From assembly GCA_030021035.2 (NCBI GenBank), contig JARYZH020000319.1, positions 124,001 to 188,000 of the forward strand: a DNA stretch of 64,000 nucleotides, read 5' to 3'. The first letter of the stretch is position 1. Each line of letters opens with the position of its first letter. A program made the translations under genes and the position numbers. The DNA comes from Notholithocarpus densiflorus. Taxonomy: Eukaryota; Streptophyta; Magnoliopsida; Fagales; Fagaceae. Below are positions 56,601-64,000 of the stretch, in pieces. The notes under the pieces are model-generated. The model had not been told where the DNA came from. It made no database searches and saw nothing but the letters and a program-made list of their open reading frames with translations.

Positions 56601-57264
56601 TCATATTAAAGATATAAGTAATTTAAAATTTAGGACACTTGTAGCAATAAATGTTTTTTTTTTTTTTAAATGCAAAATGTTCTTCTTTAGTGATTTGATG
56701 ATGGTGGCTAAATTTAAGATGCCTGTAGCAACATTTAGAATTCATAATTTGATGATAATAATTTGATGATAATAGATTAATTTTATTCTATGAAAGATTA
56801 TCGTCATGCAATATATATTTTTTTTTTTTGGATATTATGTATGTCTATAGTGAATTAGACAATTTATGGATAAATTAGAGTTGATAACTTTGTATTCAAT
56901 ATATTTATGAATTATGATTATTGTATAAATACTATAACTCGGCCCTCAAATTAAGATTTAAACAAAAATTTCATGAAATGTAAGCTCGGTTAAACTCAAA
57001 ATGGATGAAGTGGAAGAGCATAACAGTGGGTTCAATCAATCACGTCGAGTTCAAAGAGGAACTGGTAAAGAGAAAAGAAAAGAAATTTAAAATGTAGACT
57101 AGAAACAAACCTTTGTATATCTGGTGATATTTTTGAAGAATTGTTACGTTTTCTTGAAGACTTTTTTCATCAGAATCCACAACCATAATTCTCACCGGAA
57201 AAATATTGGAAGCAGCTTCACTATGATCCACGAGCAAATCCTTGCCATTGTTCTTTCTTTTCAT
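53640..57264 (-). CDS. Type-B response-regulator-like protein with a degenerate receiver (pseudo-receiver + GARP)
   Basis: Type-B response regulators are nuclear transcription factors of the cytokinin phosphorelay. Exons: 57264-57111, 55858-55709, 55571-55314, 54707-54616, 54494-53640. All introns are GT..AG and the phases 1,1,1,0 match, giving about 502 residues. The receiver covers residues 24-150: VRIMVVDSDEKSL at its start, and ACAYYLPKPIPE with the conserved Lys. Where relatives have the phosphorylated Asp (SD followed by V/I), this protein has FDIILVGECLLA, so the acceptor is Gly. The GARP DNA-binding domain follows, KHRLVWTDDLKKKFEESL, AKPIAILKCM and ITTANIASYRQKYREKL; the usual SHLQKYR is SYRQKYR. 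The C-terminal 285 residues are acidic and repetitive (three 23-residue repeats and a second diverged copy of ENYTG..DIA). Intron 1 is long (1252 bp). No stop is seen. The phosphorelay role is therefore doubtful. Confidence 0.85.
54138..54344 (-). repeat. Three 69 bp tandem repeats in the last exon of the response-regulator-like gene
   Basis: Units 54138-54206, 54207-54275 and 54276-54344 each encode a 23-residue DDDIA.GHSNSLLD..VL.MM segment. They keep the frame and are close to identical, so the expansion looks recent. Confidence 0.95.
55859..57110 (-). other. Intron 1 of the response-regulator-like gene
   Basis: Long, AT-rich. At 55895-56030 it carries GC-richer text (TTGGGGGGCCATGGCCC, later GGCCCCCC) of the kind often seen in plant repeats; I could not assign a family. 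Confidence 0.6.
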
Positions 57265-57350
57265 CTCTCAAAAACCCGTTAAACAATGATCCGCGAGCAC
57301 TCTTCTAAACTTCTAATTTTAGTTGGGAGAGAAAGTTTACCAAATTTGAG

Positions 57351-57351
<1 letters not shown>

Positions 57352-57384
<33 letters not shown>
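57352..57384. repeat. (TA)n microsatellite upstream of the response-regulator-like gene
   Basis: About 16 TA units, 90-120 bp upstream of the ATG. Confidence 0.95.
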
Positions 57385-57386
<2 letters not shown>

Positions 57387-57599
57387 GTGTGTACTTCTAC
57401 AGTTCTACATATTTTCTGCGAGAGAGACAGAGAGAGATATATATATATCTATGGAAGATATGTAAAGTATGATGTTACATATCTATGGAAGATATGTAAA
57501 TTTACAAAACAGTACTGGAGCTAAAGCTACAGTCGTTAATGTGTAATAGATGATAAAACGACATGTCATATTGTTTTTGCAAATAGTAGTAGATAAGAA

Positions 57600-57605
57600 C
57601 ACGTG
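57600..57605. promoter_or_regulatory. G-box-like CACGTG
   Basis: Palindromic CACGTG about 340 bp upstream of the ATG at 57264. Such hexamers also occur by chance. Confidence 0.25.
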
Positions 57606-58180
57606 AATGGTGGTACACCTTCTCGTGGATGCTTGCCAAAACCTTTGAGATGGGAAAAGGAACAAATAAAATGAAAAGGAACTCCTTTTACATAGACCCA
57701 AAAGAGTGCGCATATTCCAAAGCCAAAATTTTAGTTTTCAAATGATAAGAAACAAAATTAATCCATAAAATTTTGATTAATATTTTTTTTCGAATGGAAA
57801 ATTTTGATTAATATAAGAAAAAATTAATTAATTAATAATTTAATTAACATACAAATATAAGGTAAATATAAACTATAAATTGTTTTTCATGACTAATTTT
57901 AATATATATTTTTTGTACTAAAAAAATTCTATTTAGACCCTTAAGTAATTTTGTGGTTTATTTATTGATGGATTTCAAAAGTTATCTTTACAGTATACCA
58001 CGTTAAGAGTATATATATATATATATAAACCACAATTGTAGCATAATATGTAAAGCAGTAAATGAGCACACACAAATTTATTTAGGCCTGGTTACAATCA
58101 CACAAGAAGTTCTAAGACTCAAAATCAAAACAATTGTTTAGGTGCATTTTAGGCTATGCCAATTTTATTAAAATGCTTTC
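57606..58180. other. AT-rich spacer
   Basis: Contains (AT)n at 58010-58026. No gene or element end until the LTR fragment at 58181. Confidence 0.5.
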
Positions 58181-58380
58181 TGTAGGGATAAGGGCCCAAG
58201 ATTATATATTGGGCTTTGGGCTTTGGCCGAGGACGTTGGTTGGTCCGAGGACGAGTAAACAGTAGTGAGGGTATTAAGCTTAGAGTCTTGATCTGACAGC
58301 CTATGATCTGACCCTGACTTGTACAGAGGGTTGAACTTAAAGCCTGGAGATCTAACAGCCTATGATTCATCTTTAGTAAG
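58181..58380 (+). repeat. 5' LTR fragment of element E
   Basis: About 200 bp. TGTAGGGATAAGGGCCC resembles the LTR start at 39909. It is rich in TTGGGCTTTGGG-type text. It has no LTR end and no primer site before coding sequence begins. Confidence 0.65.
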
Positions 58381-58683
58381 TTTTGATGGGAAGGTTGTCA
58401 TCCCAAAGGGCTAGATTAGGTTACCCGTACAGGCAGGCTCAGAGGTAGTTGAAGTGGACTTCATTGTGGTGGATGCGTACTCCCCCTACACGGCCATTGT
58501 GGCCAGACCCTGGCTTTATACCCTAGGGGCTGTTTCTTCAACTCTGCATCAAAAAGTGAAGTATCCGTCAGGGGACCGGATTGAGGAGCTGGTAGGGAGC
58601 TAGTTTGTGGCTAGGCAGTGCCTTGTGTCTGCAATTTTGCATCAGCCTGCAGCTGAGTCCTCGGCCTCTGCTGAAGGAGTTTT
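58381..58683 (+). pseudogene. Element E protease remnant
   Basis: FDGKVVIPKG, then VVEVDFIVVDAYSPYTAI and LYTLGAVSSTLHQKVKYP: the C-terminal half of a Tat protease. The part with the catalytic Asp is missing. There are stops near 58601 and 58684. Confidence 0.75.
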
Positions 58684-58711
58684 ATAGTAGTCAAAGTCTC
58701 CGGTATTACCC

Positions 58712-59614
58712 GTGGATGGGCCAACCGAGGAGGCGAAATGTGAAGATTTAGAGAAATTTGTTGTAGGTGATGACCCGGAGAAGTTTTTTCAGGTTGGAGC
58801 TCAGCTACCGCCTCAGGAGAAGGAGGAGCTGGTGGAGTTTCTCAAGAGGAATGTTGATGTGTTCGCTAGGAGTGCTTACGAAGCTCCGAGGGTGGATCCA
58901 AGCTTCATCTGCCATCATTTAAACGTCAATCCATCTGTCATCCCCAGAAAGCAACCACCTCAGCACTCATCTAAAGATCATTCTGACGCAGTCAAAGACG
59001 AGGTGAGGAAGGTTAGGCAGGCTGGGGCCATTAAAGAAGTGTTCTATCCTGAATGGTTGGCCAACACTATGGTTGTGAAGAAGAAAATTGGAAAGTGGCA
59101 GGTCTGTGTGGACTTCACAGATCTGAACAAAGTATGCCTAAAAGATCCTTTCCCTATGCCTCAGATCGACCAGCTAGTGGATGCCACTGTAGGTCATCCT
59201 CGGATGAGCTTTTTGGACGCTTTTCAAGGCTACCACTAGATACCTTTGGCTTTGGACAACCAAGAGAGAACAGCCTTTGTTACTCCTATCGGGAATTACC
59301 ATTACAAGGTGAAGCCCTTTGGTTTGAAGAATGCAGGGGCTACCTACCAGAGGATAATGACCAGGATGTTTAAGCCGCAGTTAGGGAAAAACATTGAGGT
59401 ATATATAGATGACATGGTGGTCAAGAGCAAGTTGGAATTTGAGCACGTCAACGACCTCAGGAATATCTTTGAGATCTTAAGGAGACACAAGCTGCGACTT
59501 AATGCTTCCAAGTGTTCTTTTGGTGTCGGATCAGGGAAGTTCTTGGGCTACATGGTCACACACCGCGGAATTGAAGTCAACCCTGACCAGATTAAGGCAA
59601 TCAATAATTTATAG
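58712..59614 (+). pseudogene. Element E reverse transcriptase
   Basis: RT of a Tat element in one frame with two TAG codons. Motifs: VDVFARSAYEAPRVD, WLANTMVVKKKIGKWQVCV, DFTDLNKVCLKDPFP and MSFLDAFQGYH, then TAG at 59237 where relatives have Gln. The rest is GNYHYKVKPFGLKNAG, YIDDMVVKSK (catalytic Asp pair intact, near 59402-59431) and FGVGSGKFLGYMVTHRG. TAG at 59612 again replaces Gln. Apart from these two codons the domain looks whole. Confidence 0.95.
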
Positions 59615-60256
59615 CCACCTCGGAATCCCAAAGAGGTCCAAAAGCTAACAGGGATGACCGCTGCTCTAAACCAATTCATCTCTCGATCAGCAGACATGTG
59701 TAGGCCTTTCTTTCTGCTGTTGAACAAGTGGAAGGGATTTGAATGGACTGAGGAGTGTATCTTGGCCTTCCAGCAGTTGAAAGAATATCTTTCTCAGCCA
59801 CCCATCATGTCCAGACCCGAGGTGGATGAGGTTTTGTTTGCCTACATTGCAGTGGCCTCCCACGCGATGAGCTTGGTGCTAATACGGGTTGATAGTGGTG
59901 TACAGAGGCTAGTTTATTATGTGAGCAAGTCACTACATGAGGCTGAGGTCCGTTACTTACCACTGGAGAAAGCTATTCTGGTAGTGGTGCATGCTACACG
60001 CAAGCTCCCCCACTATTTCCAATCACACACAATTGTTGTCCTAACCCAGCTCCTACTCAGATCTCTACTTTGGAGTGCTGATTACACAAGGAGAATCGCA
60101 AAGTGGGGTACGATTCTAAGGGCCTTTGATATCAAGTACATGCCTCGCACCTTTATCAAGGGTCAAATCCTCGCCTACCTAGTGGTCGAGTTTGCTGAAA
60201 CCCCATTAGAAGAGAAGGTAGAGGAGCAGAACATGGATGGAAAATCGGTTGTGTAA
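59615..60256 (+). pseudogene. Element E RT connection and first RNase H
   Basis: Open from 59615: NPKEVQKLTGMTAALNQFI, WKGFEWTEECILAFQQLK and LVYYVSKSLHEAEVRYLPL, ending KGQILAYLVVEFAE. It joins the RT frame except for the TAG at 59612. The catalytic region reads FAYIAVASHAMSLVL, where relatives have the RNase H entry strand. This segment is what element B has lost. Confidence 0.9.
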
Positions 60257-60273
60257 TCTCCTTACAAGAACCT

Positions 60274-62004
60274 TTGTCCTGGAAGGTCTACATTGATGGT
60301 ACGGCTAACCATAGAGGATCTGGAGTGTGGCTAGTTCTAATATCTTCTGAGAGGATTACAATTGACAACTCCTTGAGATTGGGCTTCTCGACCACAAACA
60401 ATGAAGCTGAGTATGAAGCCCTACTGGTAGGGATGACCATGGTTCAAAAGATGGGTGGAAAAGCAGTAGAAATATTCTCTGATTCAAGGCTGGTCGTGGG
60501 CCAAGTTCAAGGAGAGTTAGAAGCCAAAGATCTCAGAATGCAGGAATATTTGAATCAGGTTAGATATTTACAATCTGGATTTGAGTCTTTCAATTTGTCA
60601 CAAATCCCTAGAAGTAGGAATACACATGCTGACTCTCTTACCACATTGGCAACATCCTCGACACAAAGCTTACCTTGGGTGATCCTTGTGGAAGACTTGT
60701 GTAAACCTACTAAAGTTGGGGGGGATGGGGTTCATGTTCATCAAATAAGGGTGGGGCCTAGTTGGATGGATTCCATTGTTCTATTCCTTAAGGAAGATGT
60801 CTTGCCTGAGAGTAAGTCCGAAGCCGACAAGGTACGGAGGAAAGCTCCTTGGTTTTGGCTGTTTGAGGACCAAAAGTTGTATAAGAGATCCTTCTCTGGC
60901 CCATATCTACTATGCATACACCCTGAAGCAGTTGAGCTACTCCTAAAAGAATTACACGAAGGGATTTGTGGAAGCCACATGGGGGCTAGATCTTTGTCTC
61001 ACAGGGCCCTCACACAAGGCTATTGGTGGCCAAATATGCAGAAGGAAGCACAAGAATTTGTGAAGAAGTGTGACCAATGCCAAAGGTTTGCACCAAACAT
61101 TCATCAACCCGGAGGAGTCCTTAATCCCTTGTCCAGCCCTTGGCCTTTTGCTCAATGGGGATTGGACATCAGAGGACCTTTCCCTAAAGCAGCAGGAAAC
61201 AAAAGATATCTGTTGGTCGGCACGAATTACTTCACCAAGTGGGTTAAAGCCGAACCATTGGCAAATATTAGGGATGCGAATGTCAAGAAATTTGTTTGGA
61301 AGAATATTGTCACTCGGTTTGGAATCCCTCATACACTCATCTTGGACAACGGACTGCAATTTGATAGCAAGGCCTTCAAGAGGTATTGTTGTGACCTCGG
61401 CATAACAAATAGATATTCCACCCCGACATATCCACAGGGGAACGGACAAGCTGAAGCTGTCAACAAGGTCATAGTGAGTGGACTCAAGAAAAGACTGGAT
61501 GATGCAAAGGGGAAATGGGTGGAAGAGCTGTCACACGTCCTTTGGACAAACCGGACTACACCTCGTAGGTCTACTGGGGAGACCCCCTTTTCAATGACTT
61601 ATGGAGTCGAAGCTATTATTCCTCTAGAGACTGGATTCCCCACGATGAGAACAAGTTCTTTCACTCCGAGCAGCAACGATGGGCTATTGGAGAAGAGCTT
61701 AGACTTAATTGAAGACTTAATTGGAGAGAATGCCATGGTCCAATTGGCCTATTATCAACATAAGCTCAAGCAAGGGTATGATGCCAACGTAAAACTAAGG
61801 CCACTGACAATTGGAGACTTGGTCCTAAGAAAGGTTTTGGGTACTGCAAAGAACCCAGCCTGGGGAAAGTTAGGGCCCAATTGGGAAGGACCATATCGTA
61901 TCACATCAGTGGCAGGAATAGGTGCATATTTTCTTAAAGATCTAGAAGAAAAGGCTGTGCCACGTCCTTGGAATGTAAATAACCTGAGAATGTATTATTA
62001 TTAA
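60274..62004 (+). CDS. Element E second RNase H and integrase (576 residues, open)
   Basis: The longest intact retroelement frame in the window. Residues 1-130: archaeal-type RNase H with Asp8 (YIDG), Glu44/46 (NNEAEYEAL), Asp70 (FSDSRLV) and Asp120 (THADSL). Residues 160-225: linker. Residues 226-270: integrase zinc finger with His228, His235, Cys266, Cys269. Residues 290-400: catalytic core with Asp298 (WGLDIRGPF), Asp358 (LDNGLQF, usually SDNG) and Glu394 (GQAEAVNK). The C-terminal domain has PLTIGDLVLRKVLG and NWEGPYRITSVAGIGAYFL, then ends PWNVNNLRMYYY. It would normally be cut from a Gag-Pol polyprotein; the break at 60256 means it is not made that way here. Integration needs LTR ends that this element partly lacks. 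Confidence 0.9.
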   Translation: MSWKVYIDGTANHRGSGVWLVLISSERITIDNSLRLGFSTTNNEAEYEALLVGMTMVQKMGGKAVEIFSDSRLVVGQVQGELEAKDLRMQEYLNQVRYLQSGFESFNLSQIPRSRNTHADSLTTLATSSTQSLPWVILVEDLCKPTKVGGDGVHVHQIRVGPSWMDSIVLFLKEDVLPESKSEADKVRRKAPWFWLFEDQKLYKRSFSGPYLLCIHPEAVELLLKELHEGICGSHMGARSLSHRALTQGYWWPNMQKEAQEFVKKCDQCQRFAPNIHQPGGVLNPLSSPWPFAQWGLDIRGPFPKAAGNKRYLLVGTNYFTKWVKAEPLANIRDANVKKFVWKNIVTRFGIPHTLILDNGLQFDSKAFKRYCCDLGITNRYSTPTYPQGNGQAEAVNKVIVSGLKKRLDDAKGKWVEELSHVLWTNRTTPRRSTGETPFSMTYGVEAIIPLETGFPTMRTSSFTPSSNDGLLEKSLDLIEDLIGENAMVQLAYYQHKLKQGYDANVKLRPLTIGDLVLRKVLGTAKNPAWGKLGPNWEGPYRITSVAGIGAYFLKDLEEKAVPRPWNVNNLRMYYY

Positions 62005-62059
62005 TGAAATATTTTTTCACCCAATTTAAAATTGTTGTATTGTGTGTCATGTATTCTAC

Positions 62060-63020
62060 TATCTATCTAAGTATCAAACAGAACCTTGGTCATGTCTGGC
62101 TCTCCAGACCACATACCTTGGGAGAATTGATATCTTTTAATCATTGTCCTAAATATTAAACAGAATCTCAGCTATTCCTAGCTCCTCAGACCACATGTTT
62201 TGGGTAAATTAATACTTCCTGACATCTATCTAAGTATCAAACAGAACCTTGGTCATGCCTGGCTCCTCAGACCAGATACCTTGGGAAAATTGATATCTTT
62301 TAATCATTGTCCTAAGTATTAAACAGAACCTCAATTATGCCTGGCTCCTCGGACCATATGCTTTAGGTAAATTAATACTCCCTAACATCTATCTAAGTAT
62401 CAAACAGAACATTGGTCAGGCCTGGCTCCTCGGACCACATACCTTGGGAAAATTGATATCTTTTAATCATTGTCCTAAGTATTAAACAGAACCTCAGCTA
62501 TGTCTGGCTCCTCGGACCACATGCTTTGGATAAATTAATACTCCTTGACATTTATCTAAGTATCAAACAGAACCTTGACCATGCCTGGCTCCTCGGACCA
62601 CATACCTTGGGAAAATTGATATCTTTTAATCATTTTCCTAAGTATTAAACAGAACCTCAGCTATGCCTAGCTCCTCGGATCACATGCTTTGGGTAAATTA
62701 ATATTCTCTGACATCTATGTAAGTATCAAACAGAACCTTGGTCATGCCTGGCTCCTCGAACCACATACCTTGGGAAAATTGATATCTTTTAATCATTGTT
62801 CTAAGTATTAAACAGAACCTTAGCCATGCCTGATCTCTCGGACTACATACTTTGGGTAAATTAATACTGCAGGTTCATTTTACCAAGTTTTAAGCAGAAC
62901 CTCATTCATGCCTGGTCTTTCGGACCACACGCTTTGAGTAAATTAGCACTTTCTATTTATTCTTCTCAATGTTAGAATACATCCCAGGTTATACCCAACT
63001 TCTCAGATCAAGGGCCTTAA
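62060..63020 (+). repeat. Tandem array with higher-order structure in the 3' region of element E
   Basis: About 12 monomers of roughly 80 bp. They alternate in two types (one ends ACCTTGGGAAAATTGATATC, the other CTTTGGGTAAATTAATACT), making dimers of about 160 bp. Each monomer has TAAGTAT..AACAGAACCT and GCCTGGCTCCTCGGACCAC. The last units are more diverged. It lies between pol and the antisense ORF, as in element B. Confidence 0.9.
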
Positions 63021-63235
63021 GTAAGTTAATGTTCTTAGATATTTATATAAGTGTTGAGCAGAATAAGGGTTGTCTGCCTTGTTTATTTTTTACAAGATAT
63101 ATTATTCACCTCCATAAGATTCAACCTTCCTTGCAGAAGGCCCAACTCTCAGTACAAGTATGTGATAATTCTCTTTATTGCTGGCACTTGTTCAATTTAT
63201 TTGAATTAGTAGCAATACATTACTATTAGATTTTG
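63021..63235. other. Spacer before the antisense ORF of element E
   Basis: AT-rich, no coding match. Confidence 0.4.
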
Positions 63236-64000
63236 TTAAAGTATGAGTGATAACAATCCACTATTGCTAGCAATCTTATCAATCCCAAGCTTCATTAGGG
63301 TGCAGAACAGTAACAACGCCAACAAGAAAATAAAAGTTACTAGGAAAAAGAAAAGTTCATAAAGTAAAAAAAAAAAGAAAAAAGAAATGAAATGAAGTCT
63401 TTTCATTGATCCAAAGGAAGGTACATTATAATCGGTGGCGAACAACCGCAACAAAAAAAATATAATACAGAAAAGTGAAGCAAAAAGTCCTCCTTGAGAA
63501 CAGCTGCCTTTAGATTTGGTATCCCCGACCTTGGACTTGGACTCAACGTCCTTGGCTTTGGAGACCACATCCTTAATCGTGAGAGCATCCTCGAAGCGGT
63601 TGGCCTTGGTCAGTGGCTGAAGCTCTTTGTCCTTGCCCTTCTCCTCAGGCTGAGGACCTCCCTTGACATCCTCCTTACTCTTGCCAGCCTCTGTTAAGAC
63701 TTCCACATCAGGAGAAAGGGCTTGGGTGGAAGGGAGCTGTTTCGGAAGAGGGGGAGGAAGAACAGCAGGAGGGGGGAGGGTCATTGGAACTTCTTAGATA
63801 TCCTCGGGGAAGAAAATGCTTTCAGCGCTACTCAGCTCGGAGGTAGCAGGGACTCCTGCCCGGTTAAGCGCTTCTGCACATACCTCGGTGCAGTAATCCC
63901 TACACACCCCTGCCACCTTTTCAACCAACTGCGTCTCCATGTCCTGCACCCCGCGTTTGTAGGATGTCGTCTTCGTGGCCTCAGAAGCTTCCCTGGCCAC
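63236..64000 (-). pseudogene. Antisense extra ORF of element E (C-terminal part, continues off the right edge)
   Basis: Minus-strand reading from 64000: a helical segment (REASEATKTTSYKRGVQDM), VCRDYCTEVCAEALNRAGV, then GVPATSELSSAESIFFPED to a TAG at 63796-63794, where the frame continues as EVPMTLPPPAVLPPPLPKQ. A Pro-rich part and a charged, Lys-rich tail follow (VVSKAKDVESKSKVGD); the tail text after about 63440 reads as a hydrophobic, low-complexity run and may be untranslated. The GV..S.L....I.FPE signature matches the C-terminal part of the antisense ORF in element B (GVSDDSPLRNPKQIPFPEP). The N-terminal part lies outside the window. Function unknown. Confidence 0.7.

Larger units (their letters stand above)
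58181..64000 (+). mobile_element. Element E: Ty3/gypsy Tat-lineage retrotransposon (gag deleted, runs off right edge)
   Basis: Begins with an LTR fragment (TGTAGGGATAAGGGCCC), then jumps at about 58377-58384 into the second half of a protease. RT, RNase H, second RNase H and integrase follow to 62004. Then come a tandem array and an antisense ORF, which continues past 64000. No 3' LTR is in the window. Confidence 0.85.

Overview
This is nuclear DNA from a flowering plant, most likely a woody eudicot. It is AT-rich, has introns with canonical GT..AG ends, and is dominated by plant LTR retrotransposons of the Ty3/gypsy Tat and Ty1/copia types. Nothing here is bacterial, organellar or viral in the animal sense. 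The species is not determined; a Fagaceae-like genome is only a guess from the style of the repeats.

Left part (1-7015). A two-gene PIF/Harbinger DNA transposon lies on the minus strand: a Myb/SANT-like ORF1 at 1257-2274 and a transposase running off the left edge. Both are open, with simple introns. Next come a relic of a copia gag and an AT-rich repeat block (5391-7015) that recurs at 40731-42032. The first copy carries a Tourist-like MITE that is absent from the second.

Centre (about 7700-40720). This is a nested stack of LTR elements. Element A is a minus-strand Tat element: an approximate 3' LTR ends at 9657, pol is 19823-15460, and the gag end is 32620-32021. Element B, a plus-strand Tat element (19824-32015, TSD ACCCC), is inserted in A's gag-protease frame; taking B out restores A's reading frame. 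B holds a 2.46 kb solo LTR (20820-23279, TSD GGCAT). Element C, a Sirevirus-like copia element, abuts A's gag at 32620. A second partial copy of C's integrase region sits between two ATT microsatellites at 38975-39650, followed by a 3' LTR of another gypsy element.

Right part. Element D (43317-50810, TSD CTGAT) is a structurally complete copia element with rotten coding capacity. It splits a LINE-type RNase H pseudogene. A minus-oriented LTR (51955-53475) contains a second Tourist-like MITE. The one clear host gene is a five-exon, minus-strand type-B response-regulator-like gene (57264-53640); its receiver domain has lost the phospho-acceptor Asp. Element E, a third Tat element (58181 to beyond the right edge), has lost its gag but keeps an open RNase H-integrase ORF.

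The recurrent theme is the Tat elements' 3' architecture. In A, B and E the order is pol, a short or long direct-repeat zone, then a gene on the opposite strand. In A that antisense gene is a plant-mobile-domain (PMD) protein with at least six exons whose downstream splice phases all match. One of its introns has absorbed a whole solo LTR. In B the antisense frame is preceded by its own TATA box. Nearly all nonsense mutations in these elements look like C-to-T or G-to-A changes.
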